From Bryobacterales bacterium (GTDB taxonomy: Bacteria > Acidobacteriota > Terriglobia > Bryobacterales > Bryobacteraceae), in contig PLRS01000071.1 of assembly GCA_003164035.1 (NCBI GenBank), positions 1 to 64,000 on the forward strand: a DNA stretch of 64,000 nucleotides. The letters run 5' to 3'. Below the pieces are notes generated by a model. That model was not told the DNA's origin, searched no databases, and worked only from the letters and a program-made list of their open reading frames with translations. The position numbers were made by a program, and so were the translations under genes. This document shows, piece after piece, positions 1-7,870 of the stretch. How positions within the stretch are numbered: the stretch's first letter is position 1; each line of letters starts with the position of its first letter.

Positions 1-149
1 GCTAATGCCTCGCGGAAATCGGGGGAAATGCGTTGCCAGTTAGCGATGGTATTGCGATGGATGCCGGCTTGGGCGGCGGCGTCGGTCATGGAGGCGCCAT
101 TAGACAGGGCGTCGATGACCTTGAGTTGTGGGGGATTCAGAATATACAT
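1..149 (-). CDS. partial helix-turn-helix protein (N-terminus only)
   Basis: This minus-strand reading frame starts at ATG 149 and runs off the window edge, so only about 49 residues are visible. The peptide begins MYILNPPQLKVIDAL and continues with a segment (DAAAQAGIHRNTIANW) that looks like the helix-turn-helix of small terminase-like or transposase-associated DNA-binding proteins. The rest of the protein is outside the window, so its function cannot be assigned. The AT-rich stretch just upstream of the ATG would suit a promoter. Confidence 0.6.
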   Translation of the reverse strand, partial: MYILNPPQLKVIDALSNGASMTDAAAQAGIHRNTIANWQRISPDFREAL

Positions 150-285
150 AAAGATCGCTTGCGATTACACGATAGCGGGCGAGTGGGGAAAAACGGGGGG
201 TGGGGTGGGTGGGGAATGGCGGTAAGGCGCTGGGAGGAAAGGGGGTAAGAAATATTTTGAAAGTTTGTGATGGGGGCGCCGCCGG

Positions 286-975
286 TTACACTGCGGGCGG
301 GCCGAAGAGCCGATCAAGCCATTGGACGAACTGCTTGCACTCGGCCTCGATGTTTGCGAAGACGCCGCGCTGGATCGCCAGGCCGAGGTACTGTACGTCG
401 GGAGGATCCTGCCATGCCATGTATGTGCGGATCACGGCCTTCGAAAGGTGGGCGTCTTTATAGAGTACGGCAACACTTGAGCCGAGCCCTCCGACGTAGG
501 CCAGGTCCTCAATGCGATTGTCCAGCATGCGCAGCCAATCGAGAATGAGACCCTCGCCAGGGCTTTGGACCAGCATGTCCCAGCTCGATGAGGCCTTTTC
601 GACCGAAAAGCCGGCCGCAGGAACGAATGCGACGCTGGGTGCGGGCCAGCTATCGGTCGCAGCACCGCGCAACGGCAGCATGTTGCGCGTAATCAGCGCT
701 ACTCGTTGCGTGCCGCGATACACGTCGAGAGCCTTCTCGGGCTGCTCGGCGGTGATGTCTCCGTTCCGCGCCGGAGCGTAGTGTCTCTCCCCCTGCTCGC
801 CGGTGAACGGCCGATAGAGGTTAGACTCCATCCGTAGGGGCCGTTCATCGCCAACCTGGCCGATGGCGATTTGCGGTACGGAGAGAGATGGATTGGGTCT
901 ATGAAACAGGTCGAAGACGGGATGCCTCAGTCCCGTGCTCTCCGTTGTCAGGTCCAGCGGTCCCCAGGGAGTCAT
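286..975 (-). CDS. hypothetical protein
   Basis: I do not recognise this 229-residue protein. It has no signal peptide or membrane segment. The amino-acid composition is natural and rich in W, Y and D, for example near LDWLRMLDNRIEDLAYVGG in the C-terminal half. The overlapping plus-strand frames are arginine- and alanine-rich, which favours this strand. The start at 975 is uncertain; an internal ATG at 831 is possible. Upstream lies an array of hairpin repeats that separates it from the sigma-54 regulator gene. Confidence 0.55.
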   Translation of the reverse strand: MTPWGPLDLTTESTGLRHPVFDLFHRPNPSLSVPQIAIGQVGDERPLRMESNLYRPFTGEQGERHYAPARNGDITAEQPEKALDVYRGTQRVALITRNMLPLRGAATDSWPAPSVAFVPAAGFSVEKASSSWDMLVQSPGEGLILDWLRMLDNRIEDLAYVGGLGSSVAVLYKDAHLSKAVIRTYMAWQDPPDVQYLGLAIQRGVFANIEAECKQFVQWLDRLFGPPAV

Positions 976-1006
976 CTGATCCGCCGCCCTTAACTAACGG
1001 TCGGCT

Positions 1007-1166
1007 GGCAGGCGGAACCGCCTGCCCCACCCTGGAACGTCGGCTCGACAACCGACGCTGCAGAGCGGAGGTCCGCGCCACGAAGACCAGACGCTCGAAG
1101 CGTGGAGAGTGGGTGAGACAGGCGCCGGGAGGAGTCCCGGCGTGGCGGACTAAGAGTCCGCTCCAC
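1007..1166. repeat. compound hairpin-repeat array (160 bp)
   Basis: The intergenic stretch is a string of short perfect inverted repeats. Examples are a 9-bp stem with a 2-nt loop at 1007-1026, GCGGA/TCCGC at 1065-1076, a 7-bp stem with GGAG loop at 1124-1141 and a 7-bp stem with AAG loop at 1145-1161. Units are bounded by CCAC or GTGG. The segment 1122-1165 recurs at 14685-14729 with only about five differences, so this is a dispersed family and not chance palindromes. Confidence 0.8.
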
Positions 1167-1178
1167 AACAAGAAGTCG

Positions 1179-2528
1179 CTATCGCGCCCGGCTCAGGCCT
1201 AGGGCACGGATGCGTTTGTGCAAATTTGTGCGTTCCATGCCTAGAGCACGGGCGGCGCCGGAGACGTTCCAACTCGATTCTTCCAGGGCGCGGAGGATGT
1301 GCTCGCGTTCTGCGGATTCCCGGGCTTCCTGGATGGTCGATTTAGGGCCGGCTTCGCGCTGGACGCGGATTTCGACGGGGATGGCGTCGCGGGTGAGGCG
1401 GTCGCCCTGGGTGAGGATGGCCATGCGCTCGACGACATTGCGGAGTTCGCGGGCGTTGCCGGGCCAGGGATAGGTTTCGAGCAAGGGGAAGACGGTGTCG
1501 TCGAGCTTCTTGGCGCGGAAGTTGTTGCGGACGCAGAAATCGTCGAGGAAATATTCGGCCAGGAGGCGGATATCGTGGGGGCGCTCGCGCAAGGCGGGGA
1601 CGCGGATGGGGACGACGCTGAGGCGGTAATAGAGGTCCTCGCGGAAACGTTCCTGCGAGACCAGGGAGGCCAGGTCGCGGTTGGTGGCGGAGATGACGCG
1701 GACGGCGACGCGGATGATCTGCTCGCCGCCGACGCGATGGAATTCACCCTCCTGGAGGACGCGGAGCAGCTTGGCCTGGGAAGCGGCGTGGAGGTCGCCG
1801 ACTTCATCGAGGAAGATGGTGCCGCCGTCGGCCATTTCGAACTTGCCGCGGCGGGTGGCGGTGGCGCCGGTGAAGGAACCTTTTTCGTGGCCGAACAATT
1901 CGGTCTCGAGCAGCTCGGTGGGGATGGCGGCGCAGTTCACTTTCACGAACGGACCGCCGCAGAACGGGCTGGAATTGTGAATGTGGGCGGCCAGCAGCTC
2001 TTTGCCGGTACCGGATTCGCCAATTAAGAGGACGCGGGCATCGGAGCGGGCGGCCATGGAAGCCTGTTCGACGGCGCGCTGCCAGGCGGGCGAGGAGCCG
2101 ATCATTTTGGGCGCGTCGGATTTTACCAACTCGCGCAGGCGCTCGTTTTCATGCTCCAGATTGGAGCGATCGAGGGCGTTCTTGACGGCCACCAGAACGC
2201 GGTCGCGGCTGAGCGGTTTTTCGAGGAAATCGAAAGCTCCGGCGCGGGTGGCTTCGACGGCATCGGCGATGGTGCCGTGGCCGGAAATCATGATGACGGG
2301 CGAGGCTGCCACGTTCTGCCGGACGGTGCGCAACAGGTCGATGCCGTTGCCATCGGGCAGCTTCATATCGAAGAGGTAGGCGTCGGCGCGACCGCCGTCG
2401 GGATGCCGGTTGAAGTCCGCCACGGAGCGGCAAATATTGACGGCATAGCCTTCCCGCTCCAGGATCAAACGCAGGGAGCGGCCGATATTCTCTTCGTCAT
2501 CCACGATCAGAAGGCGTTTGGATACCAT
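1179..2528 (-). CDS. sigma-54-dependent response regulator (NtrX/NtrC type)
   Basis: The 449-residue protein has the classic three-domain order. The N-terminal receiver carries acidic residues D10/D11 and the phospho-acceptor D54 in YLFDMKLP. The central AAA+ domain has Walker A GESGTGKE and the sigma-54 contact loop as GSFTGA, with Walker B TIFLDEVG. The C-terminal Fis-type helix-turn-helix contains ARALGMERTNLHKRIRALG, typical of NtrX. It should activate RNA polymerase-sigma54 promoters after phosphorylation by the adjacent kinase. The two genes overlap by 32 bp, which fits co-translation. The regulated genes cannot be named from this window. Confidence 0.92.
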   Translation of the reverse strand: MVSKRLLIVDDEENIGRSLRLILEREGYAVNICRSVADFNRHPDGGRADAYLFDMKLPDGNGIDLLRTVRQNVAASPVIMISGHGTIADAVEATRAGAFDFLEKPLSRDRVLVAVKNALDRSNLEHENERLRELVKSDAPKMIGSSPAWQRAVEQASMAARSDARVLLIGESGTGKELLAAHIHNSSPFCGGPFVKVNCAAIPTELLETELFGHEKGSFTGATATRRGKFEMADGGTIFLDEVGDLHAASQAKLLRVLQEGEFHRVGGEQIIRVAVRVISATNRDLASLVSQERFREDLYYRLSVVPIRVPALRERPHDIRLLAEYFLDDFCVRNNFRAKKLDDTVFPLLETYPWPGNARELRNVVERMAILTQGDRLTRDAIPVEIRVQREAGPKSTIQEARESAEREHILRALEESSWNVSGAARALGMERTNLHKRIRALGLSRAR

Positions 2529-3912
2529 TGGTTGCGACTGGGAGCAGCACGCGGAAACCGGCGCCGCCCAGCTCTCCTTTCGTTACCACAATGTCCCCGC
2601 CCGACAGCAGCGCGCTTTTGCGGGCGATGGAAAGGCCCAGCCCCATGCCTTTCTTTTTGAACGAAATGGTGGGTTGAAACAGCGAGGCGCGGGCGTCGCG
2701 GCTCAAGCCGGGACCGGAATCGTGCACTTCGATGGCGACGCGGCCGGTTTCGGCGGCGGTGACGCCGAGGATGCGGCCGCCCTCACCGGCGGCTTCGGCG
2801 GCATTTTCGAGGAGGTTGGTGAGAATGCCGCGGAGCAGGTCCTGATCGGCGACGACCTGTGGCGGATGGTCGGCGAGGCGGGTGTCGTAGGCTACCTCGG
2901 GATGGGCGGACTTCAGAAACGCGATGCGTTCCTGGAGCAGGGAATTGACATCCACGGGCTTGGGACAGACGGGCGGCTCGGTGGCGAATTGCGAGAAGGC
3001 GCGCACGCGGCGCTCGAGCGATTCCACTTCTTCCACCACGATCTGCGCGGCCTGTTCCAGGAAGGCGGGGTCAGGTTCGGCTTGCCGCGCCACCATTTCC
3101 TCGACGGTGAGGCGGATGGGGGTGAGGGAATTCTTGATCTCGTGGGCGGTTTTCCGGGCGAGCACCTGCCAACTGGAGAGTTGGCGCAGATAGACCAGGC
3201 GTTCCGTGCTTTCCTGCAAACGGCCGGCCATGTGGTTGAAGGCGCGAATGGCGGTGCCGGTTTCATCGTCGCCGGAGACGGGGACGCGGGCGTTGAGGTC
3301 GCCGGCGGCAAGTTGGCTCAAGCCGGCGGTCAACTGTTGAATGGGCCGGCTGATGCGATGGGCGAGGTAGACCATGAGGGCCATCGAGCCCAGCCAGAAG
3401 ACGGCGGCTAAGAGAAAGTAGACCAGGGCCAGGCCGCGGCGGAGATCGTGGCCACGGGCCCATTCGACGGCGTCGCGGGCGTCGACGATTTGCCTGGCGA
3501 CGCGGTCCAGGCCCACAGGTCCCAGGCTTTCGGAATAGACGCGGATGGCGCCGTTGCGGCGGGTGAGGTAGTCGAGGCGGTTGCCGCGGTCGCCGGCGAG
3601 AACGAAGCGGTCGGGGTCCGGGCTGGCGGCGAAGCTTTTCACCTGGTCGGGCCAATTGGCCTGTTCGGAGAGCGGGTATTCGCGCGGTTTGGCGTGGCCG
3701 GACTCGGCGCGGAAGCGGAGATCGTCGCAGGCATGGCGATAGAACTCCTTGCCGGTCTGCTGCAAGGATTGGGAGATTAGATCCAGCTCGGAAGTGGAGG
3801 AAAAATCGACGCTGCGGCGGAGCAGGGAGGTGGTGAGCCAGGCAGTGGCGGCCAGCGGCGCCAGGGTTGCGGCCACAAAGATGAGAATCAGTTTGTTACG
3901 AAGCCGGTTCAC
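2497..3912 (-). CDS. membrane sensor histidine kinase (NtrY-like)
   Basis: Two membrane helices (residues about 5-30 and 165-190) flank a periplasmic sensor region. They are followed by a HAMP domain, the dimerisation box RKTAHEIKNSLTPIRL with the phospho-histidine, and a GHKL ATPase domain with N-box NLLENAAEA and G-boxes DSGPGLS and GMGLGLSI. I place the start at GTG 3912, not at the upstream ATG 3981. The GTG overlaps the stop of the preceding gene as GTGA and has a GAGGA ribosome-binding site at a good distance. The resulting protein has 471 residues. It is the cognate kinase of the downstream sigma-54 regulator. Confidence 0.9.
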   Translation of the reverse strand: MNRLRNKLILIFVAATLAPLAATAWLTTSLLRRSVDFSSTSELDLISQSLQQTGKEFYRHACDDLRFRAESGHAKPREYPLSEQANWPDQVKSFAASPDPDRFVLAGDRGNRLDYLTRRNGAIRVYSESLGPVGLDRVARQIVDARDAVEWARGHDLRRGLALVYFLLAAVFWLGSMALMVYLAHRISRPIQQLTAGLSQLAAGDLNARVPVSGDDETGTAIRAFNHMAGRLQESTERLVYLRQLSSWQVLARKTAHEIKNSLTPIRLTVEEMVARQAEPDPAFLEQAAQIVVEEVESLERRVRAFSQFATEPPVCPKPVDVNSLLQERIAFLKSAHPEVAYDTRLADHPPQVVADQDLLRGILTNLLENAAEAAGEGGRILGVTAAETGRVAIEVHDSGPGLSRDARASLFQPTISFKKKGMGLGLSIARKSALLSGGDIVVTKGELGGAGFRVLLPVATNGIQTPSDRG

Positions 3913-4544
3913 TCGTTCCGGATTCCTCGGGAAGGCGAGCGGTGAAGATCGGCCAGCCGCAGGCGGGTTTCGAAACCCCATTGGGGTTGGCCGGGGCCGG
4001 GCCTTCGGCTGAAGAATTCAATCAGGCTGGTGAGGCTGATGCCGGTATCGCCGACGACGCTGGAGAGCTCTTTGGGATCGGCGGTACGGAGGTCGAAGCG
4101 AAGCCAGAACGGCCTATCGGGCACCATGCCCAGGGCGCTGATGGAGATATTGTCCAGGCACCAGGACTCGGCGTGGGCGGCGGTGAGGCCGTTCATGGCC
4201 TCGGGGTTGGCGCCGGGAATGGTCACCCGGAAATGCTCGTCATCCCACAGATCGCAGCTCACATAGAACCGCTGGGCGCTCTGGCGGAAGACGGTGGCGT
4301 GATCGTCCTCGTACAGGGTGAGCTTGGAAAGGAAGACTACAGTATGGCCGTAACGCAAGCGATCCAATTGTTTACCTGCGAGGAAGTGGAAGCCGGGAGT
4401 GACCGGGCGGAGGGTATCGCCGTCGAAGACAGTGGCGAGGGAGCTGGATTGAGCGTCGGCCCGCAGTCGGAACAAAGGGGTAGCCAGGCCGGCCAGTAGC
4501 CAGCTTCTTCGGCTGATGCCAGATTTCCGCGCGGGCGGGGGCAT
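3909..4544 (-). CDS. exported DUF4390-like protein
   Basis: This 211-residue protein starts with a twin-arginine-like or Sec leader (RRSWLLAGLATPLFRLRADA). The mature part is beta-rich and contains FYVSCDLWDDEHFRV and LRFDLRT. DUF4390 proteins are known to sit directly upstream of NtrY/NtrX kinase-regulator pairs in other phyla, and this gene has that position, so I propose the family from context plus general resemblance. ATG 4544 overlaps the preceding stop as TGATG; an adjacent TTG at 4547 is less likely. The function is unknown, possibly a periplasmic partner of the kinase. Confidence 0.6.
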   Translation of the reverse strand: MPPPARKSGISRRSWLLAGLATPLFRLRADAQSSSLATVFDGDTLRPVTPGFHFLAGKQLDRLRYGHTVVFLSKLTLYEDDHATVFRQSAQRFYVSCDLWDDEHFRVTIPGANPEAMNGLTAAHAESWCLDNISISALGMVPDRPFWLRFDLRTADPKELSSVVGDTGISLTSLIEFFSRRPGPGQPQWGFETRLRLADLHRSPSRGIRNE

Positions 4545-5791
4545 CAATAATTCATGCCTAACATGAAGACCGGATCCATTCTGCCTTCTCTGACGGGAAA
4601 GGCCACCGCCAAGGAAAACAAACCCTCCCGAAGACCCGTTCCGAGCGAGTTTCGGGCGACGGCGCTGGCGCCGCTGTTCCAGACGGCACCCGTATCGTAA
4701 AACAATTCGAAGGCTCCGTACCGATATTCGACGGAATTATTTACCATGCGGTTTCCCCCGATCGGATCGATGTCGTACTTATTCCAACCGCGCAAGGACC
4801 GGCTATCTCCTAGTACGAAACGCTCAAACAAGGGTGCATTTCCGAGCAAAATGCCGCCGGTCAGCTCGTCGGCGACGGTGTGTTTGCCGTGCGTCAAGCT
4901 GTAGCGCATACGCCAGCGCTGGCGGGTGTAGGCAAAATCGCTGCCCAGCGAGCGCATGCCGGCGCGGAGGCTGTAATCGCCTTCCACGTCCTGCAAGAAA
5001 TCCGAGCCTTCGAAGCCGTGTTGATAGCGGGCACCGGCGGCCACCGAGTTGGCGGCCAGGGAGTGGGCGGTGGGCTCGATTTCCTGCATTTGTTCGAAGC
5101 TGGTTCCCACGCTGAAGGAAAGCTGGCGGGAAGGGATGAATGTGAGCATGGGCTGGACGTTCTGGCGGGTGCGGTAAAGCTGGTCCGCCGGCGCGACGGC
5201 GAGAGTCGCGTCGTTCCACTTTTCGTGATAGCGATCCACCTCCAGATCGAAGCGCAGACGATCGGTGCCCAGATGGGCGTCTTCGTAACGGCCTTCCACT
5301 CCAGTGTAGCGCTCGATCAGGACGTCGCCATCGCTCACCAACCCCAGGGTGAATCCCTGCTGTTTGACGGCGGCCGTGCCTTCGACGGTGCCGCTCCAAC
5401 CCTGCTCCCCCTGGTAGAGGAATTTGGGTACGGCGACGTCGAAGCGGGTGGGATTGAGGCGGACGTCGAAGACGACCTGGACGTATTCGGGCGTTCTGCC
5501 GCGGAGGATGCGGTGATCCACGGTGCGGGCATGGAGCTCGCGGCGGAGGCGGTGGGCAAGATTGTCCAAGGCGACGGGACTGAATTTTTCGCCGATCAAG
5601 GAAAGGATGTCCTTGCGAAGGCCGGAGCTGAGCTTTTGCAAGTTCTCGGAAGGGACGCGAGCGGTCCAAGCGCCAGTCGAAACCTGGACATCCTCCACGG
5701 TATAACGGGTATTTATATTAGTTTCCGAGTCGGTCGTTCCCGCCGCCAGCAGGCTGGCACAGATGAGGCCGCCAAGCCACACAGATTTCAT
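4544..5791 (-). CDS. Omp85/BamA-superfamily outer-membrane barrel protein
   Basis: A 415-residue exported protein with a Sec signal peptide (residues 1-about 20). A POTRA-like N-terminal segment of about 120 residues is followed by a predicted transmembrane beta-barrel of alternating polar and aromatic strands. The barrel holds the conserved loop motif RSLRGW, corresponding to the VRGF/Y motif of bacterial surface antigens, then NNSVEYRYGAFELFYDTGAVW. It is shorter than BamA (about 800 residues) and resembles small TamA/Omp85-like proteins. It heads a coupled operon with the DUF4390-like gene and the NtrYX pair, so envelope status might be sensed by that pair. Confidence 0.8.
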   Translation of the reverse strand: MKSVWLGGLICASLLAAGTTDSETNINTRYTVEDVQVSTGAWTARVPSENLQKLSSGLRKDILSLIGEKFSPVALDNLAHRLRRELHARTVDHRILRGRTPEYVQVVFDVRLNPTRFDVAVPKFLYQGEQGWSGTVEGTAAVKQQGFTLGLVSDGDVLIERYTGVEGRYEDAHLGTDRLRFDLEVDRYHEKWNDATLAVAPADQLYRTRQNVQPMLTFIPSRQLSFSVGTSFEQMQEIEPTAHSLAANSVAAGARYQHGFEGSDFLQDVEGDYSLRAGMRSLGSDFAYTRQRWRMRYSLTHGKHTVADELTGGILLGNAPLFERFVLGDSRSLRGWNKYDIDPIGGNRMVNNSVEYRYGAFELFYDTGAVWNSGASAVARNSLGTGLREGLFSLAVAFPVREGRMDPVFMLGMNY

Positions 5792-5933
5792 ACGCGCGCA
5801 GGATGCAAGCGAACTGCCAGTTATAAATGCTTATAAATAAAGGAAATACCTACCTGTGCGATGTGACGTTCCTTCACAGGTGTAGAAATCCAGTGAGGCG
5901 CGCCGGCGGGCATCGAAGCGGGCCAAGAAGCGG

Positions 5934-6341
5934 TTACAGTACCTTCGCCAACTCGGTTGCAAATGCGCTGCGTGGCGTCTGTTCGCGGTCCCTGCCGCCG
6001 CGTTTCCTGCGGTCGCGGTCGCGCTGCATGGGGCGGGGTGAGTTCGCCGGCGCGGCGGCTGTCGGGGCGCCACGCGGTGCATCCTTACCCTTAGGTGGCT
6101 GCGCCGGATTGGCGCGCAGCAGGCGGTCTTCCAGAGGGGCGCGATCGAAGCGGCGGATGATGGACTGCATCTCATCGGCGGTTGGCGCTTCGACGAAAGC
6201 GAAACCCTTGGATTCTTGTGTTTCGTGATTGCGGATCACCTTTACGGCATCGGCCACAAGATCTTCTGCGGCGAGCCATTGTTTGATGTCATCGGCGGTG
6301 ACCCACGTAGGAAGGTTGCCAAGAAATACGGTAAAGCTCAT
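5934..6341 (-). CDS. RRM-type RNA-binding protein with Arg/Gly-rich tail
   Basis: The 135-residue protein has one RNA-recognition motif. RNP2 is VFLGNLP (residues 5-11) and RNP1 is KGFAFVEA (about 45-52), with the aromatic residues used to stack on RNA. The C-terminal 60 residues are disordered and rich in Arg, Pro, Ala and Gly, ending near RDRDRRKRGGRDREQTPRS. Such single-RRM proteins with basic tails are known from cyanobacteria and some other bacteria, often linked to cold response. It stands alone, transcribed from its own upstream region. Confidence 0.88.
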   Translation of the reverse strand: MSFTVFLGNLPTWVTADDIKQWLAAEDLVADAVKVIRNHETQESKGFAFVEAPTADEMQSIIRRFDRAPLEDRLLRANPAQPPKGKDAPRGAPTAAAPANSPRPMQRDRDRRKRGGRDREQTPRSAFATELAKVL

Positions 6342-6571
6342 TCAGTTGGTATTTTGACTCCGTTGGTTGGAATGGCGGACTTCAAGGGGGGAATCCGATC
6401 TGCCAGAACGATAGTATCAAACACTGTAAGCCGATTGCAAACAAAACCAGCGGACTGGGTGGTTCCAGGACGAATTCTTTTGAAACGGCCGCCATTTTCG
6501 GTGCGAGACGTCTTTTAATCGGGCGAGAGCGGACGAAAGGGGCTTTGGGGGGCGGGGGGAATGCTTGCTCC

Positions 6572-6985
6572 TTAAGCCGAGGGTTGCGTCCAGTCTTCGA
6601 TCTTCAGCTTCTTGATCCTGGTGAATGCGCGATCGCCGGTCACCAGTACCAACCCCAGCGCCAGGGCATGAGCGCCTATCATCATGTCTAGGTTTCCCAT
6701 GGGCTGGCCGCGGCGTTCGAGCGTGGCCCGAAGTTGCCCGTATTGCCTCGCGGCGACCGAATCCCAAGCGAGAACCGCGACCCGCAGGAAAAAGCTGTCG
6801 AGGAGGGCTCGCAGCCGGGTAGCGTGGGGAAGTCGCACGACCCCAAAACACAACTCGCCTTCCGTAACGGCGGATACGGCGAGCTGCGCGACGGGGACCT
6901 GTACCAGACGGCTGTCCACGGCGGGATTGTTCCCTTTGAGGATGTAGCTGGCGATGTTGGTGTCGAGCAGGTAGCGGCTCTCCAT
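6572..6985 (-). CDS. vapC: VapC-type PIN-domain toxin
   Basis: A 137-residue PIN-domain ribonuclease. The acidic metal-binding residues are visible as D8 in LLDTNI, E42 in AVTEGEL, D100 in NLDMMIGAHAL and D118 in VTGDRAF. VapC toxins cleave tRNA or rRNA in a Mg2+-dependent way. The ATG overlaps the antitoxin stop codon as TGATG, giving strict translational coupling. All four acidic positions are present and there is no frameshift, so it is probably functional. Confidence 0.92.
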   Translation of the reverse strand: MESRYLLDTNIASYILKGNNPAVDSRLVQVPVAQLAVSAVTEGELCFGVVRLPHATRLRALLDSFFLRVAVLAWDSVAARQYGQLRATLERRGQPMGNLDMMIGAHALALGLVLVTGDRAFTRIKKLKIEDWTQPSA

Positions 6986-7227
6986 CAGAACAGCTCGCGC
7001 GTCTGCGGGACATCGTCGCGGCGATCAGACAGAAATCCGTCCGGTGGGTTCGCTTCGCGTCTGAGATCGAAGAAGCTATCCCAGGATTCCGGCCGTTGGG
7101 AGAGGATGACGTCGCCGGTAGACGGGTCCCGCCGGACAAAGACCTCGGGGCCTTCGAAACGGAACTCGGAAGGCAGGCGGACGGCCTGGCTTCGGCCGTT
7201 GAGGAAGAGCTTTGCGGTACGCGGCAT
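6985..7227 (-). CDS. vapB: VapB-type antitoxin
   Basis: The 80-residue protein begins MPRTAKLFLNGRSQAVRLP, the typical SpoVT/AbrB-fold swapped-hairpin DNA-binding N-terminus of VapB. Its C-terminal tail (WDSFFDLRREANPPDGFLSD) should bind VapC. I start it at ATG 7227, preceded by a strong AAGGAG site. A longer frame from 7257 would begin inside the palindromic operator and is rejected. It neutralises VapC and should autorepress the pair. Confidence 0.9.
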   Translation of the reverse strand: MPRTAKLFLNGRSQAVRLPSEFRFEGPEVFVRRDPSTGDVILSQRPESWDSFFDLRREANPPDGFLSDRRDDVPQTRELF

Positions 7228-7243
7228 GGCGGTCTCCTTGCAG

Positions 7244-7267
7244 GTGATATATACCAAGGTATATCAC
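7244..7267. promoter_or_regulatory. inverted-repeat operator of vapBC
   Basis: The site reads GTGATATATACC, a 2-nt centre, then GGTATATCAC. The arms match as GTGATAT..ACC, one arm carrying two extra bases. It lies just upstream of the vapB ribosome-binding site and contains AT-rich -10-like sequence. Autoregulatory palindromes at this position are usual for VapB antitoxins. Confidence 0.65.
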
Positions 7268-7394
7268 AAAGAGGCCGGCAGCGCAGCGACGTCTTAGGAT
7301 CGATTTGCCGCGTGCTTCCGGCAATCCTATACTGAAGAAGGCCGGCGCCGGAAGGCGTGGGCATTTCAATTCAGCCATGGAAGGTGGGCCTCGC

Positions 7395-7604
7395 ATGAGA
7401 AGCTATACGGCCGTGGTGGAGCGTTGCGCCGACACCGGCCTCTTTGTTGGCTACGTTCCGGGCTTTCCGGGGGCCCACAGCCAGGGTGAGAGCATGGACG
7501 AGCTCAACAGGAACCTCCAGGAGGTGATTGAGATGCTTCTCGAAGACGGCGAGCCGCGGCTGGACTCCCAGTTTGTCGGGACTCAAACGGTCACGTTGAG
7601 TTGA
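7395..7604 (+). CDS. hicB: HicB-family antitoxin
   Basis: A 69-residue protein of the HicB partial RNase-H fold: RSYTAVVERCADTGLFVGYVPGFPGAHSQGES, followed by the helix DELNRNLQEVIEML. I chose ATG 7395, with a GGAAGGTGG ribosome-binding stretch upstream; the frame is open from 7305 but the earlier part looks non-coding. It has no obvious C-terminal DNA-binding domain, as in short HicB proteins. The stop overlaps the start of hicA, so antitoxin precedes toxin, the reverse of the E. coli order. Confidence 0.88.
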   Translation: MRSYTAVVERCADTGLFVGYVPGFPGAHSQGESMDELNRNLQEVIEMLLEDGEPRLDSQFVGTQTVTLS

Positions 7605-7831
7605 CCGTGGGCAAGGTCCCAGTTCCGAAACCACGGGAAGTCGTCGCCGTCTTGGAAGCCCTGGGATTTCGAGAAGTGCGCCAGCGGGGTTCCCACAAGC
7701 AGTTCCAGCATGCTGACGGCAGGTGCACGACCGTGCCGGTTCATGCCGGCCGGGACATCTCACCGATCCTGTTGCGGCGGATTGCAAAGGACATCGGACT
7801 GACGATTGAGGCATTTGCGAGGCGGGCATAG
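7601..7831 (+). CDS. hicA: HicA-family toxin (mRNA interferase)
   Basis: A 76-residue double-stranded-RNA-binding-fold toxin. The signature RGSHKQFQHADG carries the catalytic His (about residue 32), followed by TTVPVHAGRDISPILLRRIAKDIGLT, which is diagnostic for HicA/YcfA. The start is TTG 7601 overlapping the hicB stop as TTGA; GTG 7607 is an alternative. HicA cleaves mRNA independently of ribosomes, and HicB blocks it. The module is divergent from vapBC with about 170 bp between the two antitoxin genes. Confidence 0.9.
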   Translation: MTVGKVPVPKPREVVAVLEALGFREVRQRGSHKQFQHADGRCTTVPVHAGRDISPILLRRIAKDIGLTIEAFARRA

Positions 7832-7870
7832 CCTACCTCAGATCCGCGAAGGCTCTCCTGAATGGTCAGG

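Noticed and set aside
7228-7257. Upstream ATG for vapB
   Set aside because: It lies in the palindromic operator and lacks a ribosome-binding site, whereas ATG 7227 has a strong one and the canonical N-terminus.
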